From Lachnospiraceae bacterium (GTDB taxonomy: Bacteria > Bacillota > Clostridia > Lachnospirales > Lachnospiraceae), in NCBI GenBank assembly GCA_016294075.1, contig JAEDCQ010000014.1, positions 1 through 45,577 on the forward strand: a DNA stretch of 45,577 nucleotides, read 5' to 3'. How positions within the stretch are numbered: the stretch's first letter is position 1; every line of letters starts with the position of its first letter. Of this stretch, positions 33,631-40,284 are shown piece after piece. The translations under genes and the position numbers were made by a program. Below the pieces are notes generated by a model. It was given only the letters and a program-made list of their open reading frames with translations, had not been told where the DNA came from and searched no databases.

Positions 33631-35238
33631 TTAACTCCAATCCTCGTTTAACCAGTTACGCAGCAAAAGTGCTGCTGCTTCCGGGTTATCATCCACGAAT
33701 TTTTCAATCAGCTTACGGGTTTCAGATTTTGTTTCCAATTCAATATTCTCCAGCTCCGTTTCCGGTGTGGATTGCAATAAGCTTTCTACGGAAAGCTCTT
33801 CTTCAACTTCCTCAATCTTCTCTGAACGCATTCCTCTGATAATAACAAACGCAAGCAATGCAAGAATCACTACAATCAATACTATTTGCGCAATATTGGA
33901 CGGATTCAGTGCAAGCGGCTCCTTATCAATAAACATTGGCTCTTCATATGCCAAAAAGGTGATTTTCTCCGCATCAATGCCTGATGCATTCGCCGCCATA
34001 AAAATAAGATCCTCATCCACTTCAAGCTTGGTCCGCTCCGCATTCGCAAGCTTGTATTCATCCCATGAAACTCCATCCAACAGCCCCTGCTGCTTTGCAT
34101 CCTCTTCTCTTAAAACCTTATAACGAATTGCGGAAATGGAAAGCGAGGACTGATCATATACCACATATCCCGGCGGAGTTGTCGTTGTTGTAACCTCTTC
34201 ATTCGGCAGATAATCCCTGATTTCCTCTGATTCGGAAGAACTGCTGTTATTGCCATCCTGAATAACATATGTAGTACCGTCTTCTCCGTTAGAATCCGTA
34301 CCGGGCACACCGGCATTACCACCTGTGGCCTCTGCATTATAAAGTTCTTCATGGCTTAGTACACCCTGTGTCTGACCATCAGCCGGTGTATATTCATGTT
34401 TTACGTTTTCCTTCGTTGAAAAATCAAGTGTCAGATTCGGTCTGACCTCAATCAAATCAAACTCATTTGTTCCGAGAAGGACTCTTTTTACTTCTCCCTG
34501 CAACGCAATCTCCGTCTGTTGCTTGACATTAAGCTGACTTGTTGCATTGCCGGTAACGGAATAGCTCTCATCACCGGAAAACAAAAGATTTCCCTCATTA
34601 TCAATAATCGTAATATTTTTTATCTCATCATTTCCGAGACATGTTCTGACAAACTGTGCGACCGTTGCCGCATGTTCTGCCGTGAATTCTCCGTCAGGCT
34701 CAATCATAATGGCTGCTGAGGAATCCTCCTGCTGCTCAATTAAGGTTCCCTTGCTCTCGGGAATGCTTAACTGAACGGTCGCCTTTTTGATATTCTCCAT
34801 TCCTTTTAAGTCAGTTTCCAACTGGCTTTCTCGGTAAAGCTTATATCTTTTCTGTTTGTCAGCTTCCGTTGTGCCCATACCGCCGCTTGTAACATTGTCA
34901 ATTGTATAAGCATCTGCCGGAATATTATTGGCACCAAGCAAAAGCCTCGTCTGTGAAATCTGACCCTTCAAGACGGATATCTGATATCCGTCCTCCGATA
35001 CCTTATACTCAATAGCAGGAGAAGCGCCGTCCAATATCTCCGTAATCTCGGATGCTTCCTTTGTTGATTCACAGGTGACAACCACCTCATATTGCGGTTT
35101 GGAAAGAATCCACACTAAAACAGCAAAAGCCACCAATATACCGGCAGCAGCCGATATTATCAGTGTCTTCTGTCTGGAATTGAATTTATTCCACCATTCC
35201 ATTATTTTCTTTGGTATTTCTTTCAATCTGTCAACCAT
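33631..35238 (-). CDS. fliF: Flagellar MS-ring protein FliF
   Basis: A 535-residue FliF. The first membrane helix (LIISAAAGILVAFAVLVWIL, about residues 26-45) is followed by the YscJ-type ring-building domain (PADAYTIDNVTSGGMGTTEA, ENIKKATVQLSIPESKGTL). A Ser/Gly/Thr-rich insert lies in the middle, with a second helix near residues 440-460 (IVLIVVILALLAFVIIRGMR). The C-terminal tail PEAAALLLRNWLNEDW binds FliG. FliF forms the MS ring on which the motor is built. The 68-base gap before it is the widest among the first operon genes. Confidence 0.96.
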   Translation of the reverse strand: MVDRLKEIPKKIMEWWNKFNSRQKTLIISAAAGILVAFAVLVWILSKPQYEVVVTCESTKEASEITEILDGASPAIEYKVSEDGYQISVLKGQISQTRLLLGANNIPADAYTIDNVTSGGMGTTEADKQKRYKLYRESQLETDLKGMENIKKATVQLSIPESKGTLIEQQEDSSAAIMIEPDGEFTAEHAATVAQFVRTCLGNDEIKNITIIDNEGNLLFSGDESYSVTGNATSQLNVKQQTEIALQGEVKRVLLGTNEFDLIEVRPNLTLDFSTKENVKHEYTPADGQTQGVLSHEELYNAEATGGNAGVPGTDSNGEDGTTYVIQDGNNSSSSESEEIRDYLPNEEVTTTTTPPGYVVYDQSSLSISAIRYKVLREEDAKQQGLLDGVSWDEYKLANAERTKLEVDEDLIFMAANASGIDAEKITFLAYEEPMFIDKEPLALNPSNIAQIVLIVVILALLAFVIIRGMRSEKIEEVEEELSVESLLQSTPETELENIELETKSETRKLIEKFVDDNPEAAALLLRNWLNEDWS

Positions 35239-35306
35239 GACCCTAATCCCCTGTTTCCATACAATACCTTAGGAAAAGCATTGCATCCGCAATACCCCTT
35301 AGGCAT

Positions 35307-35633
35307 TTAAATCTGAATCTGCATCAGCTCCTTATAAGCTTCCAGAATTTTATCACGCACCGCTACCGTATAGGACAATGCAGTGGAAGCCTTTCCTAAA
35401 GCAATTGTCAAATCATGGGTGTTATCGGTTTCTCCCATAGCAAGCCGTAATTCTTCGTTTTCGGCATCTGATAAATATGCATTTGTTGTTTTTATATTTT
35501 CCATAGCCGTTGTCAGAAAAGAACCAAACTCTTCTGAATGCGGTGTTCTTGTAATGCTGCTGCCTGCTACGGACTGTCCGGCAGCTTCTTTTACGACACC
35601 GGAAGAAATATTATATAATGAAGCAATGTCCAT
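35307..35633 (-). CDS. fliE: Flagellar hook-basal body protein FliE
   Basis: A 108-residue FliE with the usual helical C-terminal half (NTHDLTIALGKASTALSYTV, AVRDKILEAYKELMQIQI). FliE joins the MS ring and export gate to the rod and is the first exported subunit. Length and position between flgC and fliF are standard. Confidence 0.95.
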   Translation of the reverse strand: MDIASLYNISSGVVKEAAGQSVAGSSITRTPHSEEFGSFLTTAMENIKTTNAYLSDAENEELRLAMGETDNTHDLTIALGKASTALSYTVAVRDKILEAYKELMQIQI

Positions 35634-35661
35634 TTATGTATCCAGCCTTTCGTATATTAGA

Positions 35662-36111
35662 TTACTGACCCATCTGTAAGCCCTTTAACGCCATAGACTT
35701 ATAGGAATCAAACGCAGTTGCATTTGCTTCATAGCTTCTGCTGGCATCAATCAGGTTTGTCATTTCCGTAATGATATTAACATTCGGATATGTTACATAC
35801 CCATCCTCATCAGCGTCCGGATGCGACGGGTCATATACTTTATTTCCCTCTGTTGATTTGTCTTCATAGGTTCCGCTTACTTTTACGCCGTTTGCCTGAA
35901 AACGACTGGCTCTTTCACCAAAAATAGAAGAAAAACTGGACTGATGTTTCCCTTTTTTTTCAGAGAACGTAACCACCTTGCGAACATACGGAGTACCGTC
36001 TTCCGTTCTGGTCGTATTCGCATTCGCAACATTCTGCGCAATGACATCCATACGATATCTCTGTGCTGTAAGACCGGTTGCATTTACACTAAAAGTATCA
36101 AACATTCCCAT
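35662..36111 (-). CDS. flgC: Flagellar basal body rod protein FlgC
   Basis: A 149-residue rod protein. The N-terminus (FDTFSVNATGLTAQRYRMDV, IAQNVANANTTRTEDGTPYV) and the C-terminus (NIITEMTNLIDASRSYEANA, TAFDSYKSMALKGLQMGQ) are diagnostic. FlgC is a proximal rod component. It follows flgB by 13 bases. Confidence 0.97.
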   Translation of the reverse strand: MGMFDTFSVNATGLTAQRYRMDVIAQNVANANTTRTEDGTPYVRKVVTFSEKKGKHQSSFSSIFGERASRFQANGVKVSGTYEDKSTEGNKVYDPSHPDADEDGYVTYPNVNIITEMTNLIDASRSYEANATAFDSYKSMALKGLQMGQ

Positions 36112-36124
36112 ATTTTATTCCCTC

Positions 36125-36514
36125 CTATTTCATAACACTCTTGAGGTTTGTAAACTCTGTTGTAAGCGAATTCATCAACCCTTCATATTTTAACTGATTG
36201 GATGCAAGATAAACCTGTTCCATCTCAGGATCCACATTATTATCGTCCAATCGGTACGAAAACCCACCGTAATCGGTATATTGTCTTCCGTTTAAGCGCC
36301 CCAGCTTCAGATTGGAAACCTTCTCGTCCACCGATTTATATTTGGAATGATGAAGCGCCCGCTGCAGCTGTGCTTCGAAATCAATATCCTGCCGCTTATA
36401 TTCGGGCGTGTCCTGATTGGCAATATTATTGGAAATCAGCTCATGCCGTTTCCATGAAGCATCCGCTGCTTTATCCAATACATTAATATAATCAAACGCA
36501 TTTGATGAAAACAT
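36125..36514 (-). CDS. flgB: Flagellar basal body rod protein FlgB
   Basis: A 129-residue rod protein with AADASWKRHELISNNIANQD, TPEYKRQDIDFEAQLQRAL and the C-terminal NQLKYEGLMNSLTTEFTNLK. It is the first gene of the fla/che operon, with AGGTAAGGGGG just upstream of its ATG and a promoter about 100 bases before. Its position directly after codY matches B. subtilis. Confidence 0.97.
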   Translation of the reverse strand: MFSSNAFDYINVLDKAADASWKRHELISNNIANQDTPEYKRQDIDFEAQLQRALHHSKYKSVDEKVSNLKLGRLNGRQYTDYGGFSYRLDDNNVDPEMEQVYLASNQLKYEGLMNSLTTEFTNLKSVMK

Positions 36515-36533
36515 ATATCCCCCTTACCTTTCT

Positions 36534-36549
36534 GAAATCCGGATATTTC
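36534..36549 (-). promoter_or_regulatory. Palindrome in the flgB leader (possible operator or CodY-like site)
   Basis: GAAATCCGGATATTTC is nearly palindromic and lies 20 to 35 bases before the flgB ATG, downstream of the promoter. The adjoining 36526-36540 contains a TTTCTGAAA core, matching 10 of 15 positions of the CodY box. Either could be a control point for the whole operon. Support is weak. Confidence 0.25.
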
Positions 36550-36610
36550 TGTCATCTGTTATTTGCCAAAATAATATATCTGCATACTACATGCAACTAT
36601 ACCTTACTCT

Positions 36611-36638
36611 ATTATAAAGAAATATGAAAAAAATACAA
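36611..36638 (-). promoter_or_regulatory. Sigma-A type promoter of the fla/che operon (PflgB)
   Basis: TTGTAT (36638-36633), a 16-base spacer and a perfect TATAAT (36616-36611) lie just past the codY terminator. They give a leader of about 90 bases before flgB. This fits early flagellar genes being transcribed by the housekeeping sigma factor, with SigD made from the far end of the operon. Confidence 0.75.
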
Positions 36639-36649
36639 GATATTGTGGA

Positions 36650-36697
36650 AAAAAAAGAAAAAAAGGACCTATTGTGTATTTTCCAATAAGTCCTTTT
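36650..36697 (-). terminator. Rho-independent terminator of codY
   Basis: AAAAGGAC...ATTG (36661-36674) pairs with CAAT...GTCCTTTT (36684-36697). On the minus strand a long T-rich tract follows the stem. It lies about 25 bases after the codY stop and just before PflgB, so it separates codY from the flagellar operon. Confidence 0.85.
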
Positions 36698-36721
36698 AAT
36701 ACAATCAATCCGTTTTTTATT

Positions 36722-37525
36722 CTATTTTGAAGAAAGTTCTGCGCGAATTAAATCAATCTGCTCAAATACCAAATCATTTAATACCTTGATATATGTTCCC
36801 TTCATACCGGAGGAACGTGACTCAATTACGCCGGCACTTTCAAACTTACGAAGCGCATTGACAATAACGCTTCTCGTAATGCCCACACGATCCGCAATCT
36901 TACTCGCTACCAGAATGCCTTCCATACCGTTTAATTCATCAAAGATGTGGACAATTGCCTCCATTTCGGAATAAGACAGTGTAGAGATTGCCGATTTCAC
37001 AACATTCAGTTTGCGGGTTTCTTCCGCACTCTCTTCATTTACCGCGCGAAGCATTTCAAGACCGACAACTGTGGAACCGTATTCGCAAAGAATGATATCA
37101 TCAATATCATAAAGTTCTCCTGCTTTGTACACAAACAATGTACCCAGACGTTCACCCGCAATCTCAATCGGTGCAATAATCGCCGTAAAACGCTTTACAT
37201 CTGTATTTTCAAAGCCTAGTGTTTCCAGATTCACATTTTCTTTTGTCGATAAAACAGACAGCATACGCTCATTAAGCATAATATCAATAAAACCGCCGAC
37301 CTTATCCCTAATCAGTTCATGAATAACCTCAACCTCTTCATTATTATCAACTCCGAGGACCTTTCCCTTACGGCTGATGACCAAAACATTGCTTCTTAAG
37401 ATTTCCTGCATAACATTGCAAATATCATTAAAAACAACCTTGCTGGAATTGTTATTATGCAGAAGTTTACCGATTTTTCTTGTTTTATCAAGCAATTGTA
37501 CACTACTCATTTGCAATCCCTCCAA
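36722..37525 (-). CDS. codY: GTP- and branched-chain amino acid-sensing repressor CodY
   Basis: A 267-residue CodY. The N-terminal GAF domain (SSVQLLDKTRKIGKLLHNNN, RSNVLVISRKGKVLGVDNN) senses branched-chain amino acids. The C-terminal winged helix (ASKIADRVGITRSVIVNALR, KFESAGVIESRSSGMKGTYI) binds DNA. CodY represses many stationary-phase genes, and in B. subtilis these include the fla/che operon. A near-consensus CodY box lies upstream of its promoter, so self-control is likely. Adjacent topA (upstream) and flgB (downstream) complete the conserved order. Confidence 0.97.
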   Translation of the reverse strand: MEGLQMSSVQLLDKTRKIGKLLHNNNSSKVVFNDICNVMQEILRSNVLVISRKGKVLGVDNNEEVEVIHELIRDKVGGFIDIMLNERMLSVLSTKENVNLETLGFENTDVKRFTAIIAPIEIAGERLGTLFVYKAGELYDIDDIILCEYGSTVVGLEMLRAVNEESAEETRKLNVVKSAISTLSYSEMEAIVHIFDELNGMEGILVASKIADRVGITRSVIVNALRKFESAGVIESRSSGMKGTYIKVLNDLVFEQIDLIRAELSSK

Positions 37526-37535
37526 ATATACTTAT

Positions 37536-37564
37536 AGTGTATCATTTTCAAGAGGCTATAGCAA
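37536..37564 (-). promoter_or_regulatory. Sigma-A type promoter of codY
   Basis: TTGCTA (37564-37559), 17 bases, then TACACT (37541-37536), preceded by TG in the extended -10 position. The start site falls close to the codY ribosome binding site GGAGGG, so the leader is very short. topA read-through may add to codY expression because no terminator was seen between them. Confidence 0.6.
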
Positions 37565-37586
37565 GAATATTTTTATGATTTCAACA

Positions 37587-37601
37587 AATTTTCTGAATAT
37601 T
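37587..37601 (-). promoter_or_regulatory. CodY box upstream of codY
   Basis: AATATTCAGAAAATT on the minus strand differs from the CodY consensus AATTTTCWGAAAATT at one of 15 positions. It lies some 25 bases upstream of the codY -35 element, near the topA stop codon. CodY autoregulation is known in several Firmicutes. Confidence 0.65.
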
Positions 37602-37612
37602 TGCACGCTTTA

Positions 37613-39685
37613 CTAAACAGATAAAGAATTCTGTTTTACATAACCACACTTTTCATTCATACAAAGCAGCTTATTTCCTTTTTCCAGCAAAAGAGAACCG
37701 CATTGGGGGCATATTTCTTTAGAAGGCTTCTGCCAAACCATGAAATCGCATTCAGGATTGCCGATACAGCCGTAATATTTTCTGCCTTTTTTTGATTTCT
37801 TCAAAACAATATCTTTTCCGCACTTCGGACATGCCACACCGATTTTTTCAAAATAAGGCATCGTACTGCGGCATTCCGGAAAGCCACTGCAGGCAAGGAA
37901 TCGTCCGTGCGGACCGTATTTTATCAGCATAGGTCTTCCGCACTCCGAACAGTTTTCCTCCGAAACCTCATCTCTTATTTCGACTTCTTCCAATTCTTTT
38001 TCCGCTTTTTTTACTGCTTCGTCCAAATCCGGATAGAAATTGGCTATTACGGTCTTCCATGCGACATCACCTGACTCAATGCCATCTAACAAGGCTTCCA
38101 TTGCAGCGGTGAAGTTTACATCCACTATCGTCGGGAACGCTTCCTTCATAATCTGATTTACCACTTCACCCAGTTCCGTAACATACAGGTTTTTATTTTC
38201 CTTTACAATATAACGTCTTGCTAAAATAGTCGTAATCGTCGGCGCATAGGTACTCGGACGGCCGATTCCAAGTTCCTCCAAGGCCCTGACAAGCGATGCT
38301 TCCGTATAATGAGGCAGGGGCTGTGTAAAATGCTGCTTCGCATCCAAATTTTCCAATGAAAGCACATTCCCTTTTTCCATCTGCTTTAATGTGGCATTGT
38401 TTGAAATCTTCTCTTCATCCTCCTCCACATACACATTCATAAATCCGTCAAACGTGACTTTGCTCGTCGCAGCGGAAAATTTATGTCCGTTGCATTCAAT
38501 TTTCACAGAAGTTGTCTCATATTCCGCAGGCGCCATTCTGCTTGCCGTAAAACGCTTCCAGATTAACTGATACAGACGGAATTGTTCGCGGGATAAGGAT
38601 TCCTTAACAGAAGCCGGTGTCCTTGTAATATCGGTAGGACGAATTGCTTCGTGTGCATCCTGAATCTTCTTTCCGCTTTTTTTATGCTCCGATGCTTCTG
38701 CCAAATACTTGTCTCCGTATGCTGACGCAATATATGCTCTTGCCGCACCTTCTGCTTCCTCTGAAACACGGGTGGAATCCGTACGAAGATAGGTAATAAT
38801 ACCCACTGTGCCGGAACCCTTTATTTCCACACCTTCATATAACTGCTGTGCAAGGCGCATCGTCTTTTGTGTAGAATAATTCAATACCTTACTTGCCTCC
38901 TGCTGCAGTGTGGATGTAGTAAACGGTAATGGTGATTTCTTTACACGTGTTCCTTTTTTTACATCTGTAACAACAAAATCCGAAGCCTGTAAGCTTTTTA
39001 TAACCGCATCGGTTTCTTCTTTACTTCCAAGCTCTTTTTTTTCATCCGAGCCGATATATTTTGCACTAAAGGATTTTTTATCTCCGTTCCCCTTCAGATT
39101 GGCTTCCAATGTCCAATATTCCTGTGGAATAAATGCGGCAATCTCTTCTTCTCTGTCACAGATAATGCGCAGAGCTACCGACTGTACACGTCCTGCACTT
39201 AACCCTCTTTTTACCTTTACCCATAAAAGGGGAGAAATACGATAACCTACCATACGGTCCAGACAACGTCTTGTCTGTTGTGCATCTACGAGGTCCATAT
39301 CTATTTCCCGTGCATTTTTCAGTGATTCTTTCACTGCGTTTTTTGTAATTTCATTAAAGGTAATTCGGTAAACCTTTTTATTTTCCAATTTAAGTGCCTG
39401 ATACAGGTGATAAGAAATAGCTTCTCCCTCACGGTCAGGGTCAGTTGCAAGATATATTTTTTCTGCCTTTTTTACTTCCTTACGAAGCATTGCAAGTACA
39501 TCACCTTTTCCCCTGATGGTAATATACTTGGGCTCATAATCATTTTCCACATCAATTCCCAATGAACTTTTGGGCAGGTCCCGAACATGTCCGTTGCTGG
39601 CAGCAACCGTATAATTCGGGCCTAAAAATTTCTGAATGGTTTTCACCTTTGCCGGTGATTCCACAATTACTAAATACTTTGCCAT
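37613..39685 (-). CDS. topA: DNA topoisomerase I
   Basis: A 690-residue type IA topoisomerase. The TOPRIM domain has KYLVIVESPAKVKTIQKFLG and DPDREGEAISYHL. The nucleophilic Tyr lies in GIITYLRTDSTRVSEEA. Three C-terminal zinc fingers are visible (CSECGRPM with FPEC, CPKCGKDI with NPEC, CPQCGSLL with NEKC). The enzyme relaxes negative supercoils. The start ATG has GGAG upstream; its promoter is at 39822-39850. In B. subtilis topA is also upstream of codY, though other genes lie between. Confidence 0.97.
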   Translation of the reverse strand: MAKYLVIVESPAKVKTIQKFLGPNYTVAASNGHVRDLPKSSLGIDVENDYEPKYITIRGKGDVLAMLRKEVKKAEKIYLATDPDREGEAISYHLYQALKLENKKVYRITFNEITKNAVKESLKNAREIDMDLVDAQQTRRCLDRMVGYRISPLLWVKVKRGLSAGRVQSVALRIICDREEEIAAFIPQEYWTLEANLKGNGDKKSFSAKYIGSDEKKELGSKEETDAVIKSLQASDFVVTDVKKGTRVKKSPLPFTTSTLQQEASKVLNYSTQKTMRLAQQLYEGVEIKGSGTVGIITYLRTDSTRVSEEAEGAARAYIASAYGDKYLAEASEHKKSGKKIQDAHEAIRPTDITRTPASVKESLSREQFRLYQLIWKRFTASRMAPAEYETTSVKIECNGHKFSAATSKVTFDGFMNVYVEEDEEKISNNATLKQMEKGNVLSLENLDAKQHFTQPLPHYTEASLVRALEELGIGRPSTYAPTITTILARRYIVKENKNLYVTELGEVVNQIMKEAFPTIVDVNFTAAMEALLDGIESGDVAWKTVIANFYPDLDEAVKKAEKELEEVEIRDEVSEENCSECGRPMLIKYGPHGRFLACSGFPECRSTMPYFEKIGVACPKCGKDIVLKKSKKGRKYYGCIGNPECDFMVWQKPSKEICPQCGSLLLEKGNKLLCMNEKCGYVKQNSLSV

Positions 39686-39707
39686 AATTTCTCCATTCTC
39701 TTCCCCT

Positions 39708-39806
39708 CTTTTTATGCACAGTCGTGCGGCAATTTATGCACCTGTATTGCATCTGCGGCACTTTATTTGCCCTCATTGCATTTGCAACGCTTTTACACCT
39801 GTGGCA
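39708..39806 (-). repeat. Degenerate tandem repeat in the topA leader
   Basis: On the minus strand four units of about 20, 26, 29 and 24 bases follow each other, each starting TGC. Two share TGCCGCA and two share ATGCAAT. Most end in an ATAAA-like string. They lie between the predicted start site and the topA ribosome binding site, so they are transcribed in the leader. In one frame they encode a short peptide with two C-x2-C pairs (see findings). Confidence 0.55.
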
Positions 39807-39821
39807 AATCATAACGCCCTC

Positions 39822-39850
39822 ACTATACACCATACCTTTTTAATGCGCAA
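39822..39850 (-). promoter_or_regulatory. Sigma-A type promoter of topA
   Basis: TTGCGC (39850-39845), a 17-base spacer and TATAGT (39827-39822). The start near 39815 gives a leader of about 130 bases. It is the only good promoter seen in the gap on this strand. Confidence 0.65.
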
Positions 39851-39907
39851 GAAAAATTATATTTATTTTGCATTTTTACTTTCTATCCTGCCATTTTTGA
39901 GTCTTAA

Positions 39908-39987
39908 ATCGGCACACATGCTCTGCTTTCCGAGCGATTGGGCATATATCGGCACACATCCTCTGCTTTCCGAGTGATTGGGCTAAT
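39908..39987. repeat. Two tandem 40-bp direct repeats
   Basis: The blocks 39908-39947 and 39948-39987 share ATCGGCACACAT, then CTCTGCTTTCCGAG, then GATTGGGC. They differ by single bases (G/C and C/T) and in the last few positions. The two copies abut exactly. No coding role is evident. They may belong to a dispersed intergenic repeat family. Confidence 0.85.
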
Positions 39988-40222
39988 ATTGACTATTTTA
40001 ATAAAAAAAGCCCAAAATCCTCCTCATAACAACTAAAAAATCAAGATTTTCATTAAAATTGGGTATAAAACAAGGGATTACAATTAAAACACCCAAAAAT
40101 ACGGAAATTTTTGGGTTAAAATGCATGTACACTGCTCTTAATATTCCAAAGTCAGAGGATAAATTTCCCAAACAAAGAAAATATCACACAAAGGACGAAT
40201 TATCTAAACAAAGAATGCAACA

Positions 40223-40248
40223 AAGGGAGCATCGTTCGATGCTCCCTT
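40223..40248 (-). terminator. Probable terminator of the DUF5057-like gene
   Basis: A perfect 12-bp inverted repeat (40223-40234 with 40237-40248) around TT forms a very stable hairpin, in practice with a 4-base loop. It begins about 37 bases after the minus-strand stop codon at 40285 and is followed by a T-rich but interrupted stretch (CTTTGTTGCATTCTTT). Confidence 0.7.
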
Positions 40249-40284
40249 ATATCCCCTCCTAAGAATGCCTGAACCCGATATCCA

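Larger units (their letters stand above)
39686..40284. other. 600-base intergenic region with repeats, no convincing gene
   Basis: The gap between topA and the DUF5057-like gene holds the topA leader with a degenerate repeat (39708-39806) and the topA promoter (39822-39850). It also has a 40-bp tandem repeat (39908-39987), a hairpin (40091-40116, ACCCAAAAAT/ATTTTTGGGT, 6-base loop) without a T tract, and a terminator (40223-40248). The rest is AT-rich. Open frames across it lack ribosome binding sites and look non-coding. Confidence 0.7.

Noticed and set aside
36514..36604. c-di-GMP (GEMM) riboswitch in the flgB leader
   Set aside because: The leader is only about 90 bases and the conserved GEMM core sequences were not found, although such switches precede flgB in other clostridia.
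39552..39833. A 93-codon minus-strand frame with C-x2-C pairs overlapping the topA start
   Set aside because: Its first ATG overlaps the predicted topA -10 box, the next would be leaderless, there is no ribosome binding site, and its last 50 codons lie inside topA in another frame. Kept only as a finding about the repeat.
40091..40116. Hairpin ACCCAAAAAT/ATTTTTGGGT as a terminator
   Set aside because: It has a perfect 10-bp stem but is AT-rich, lacks a T tract in either direction, and does not follow any gene closely. A better terminator lies at 40223-40248.
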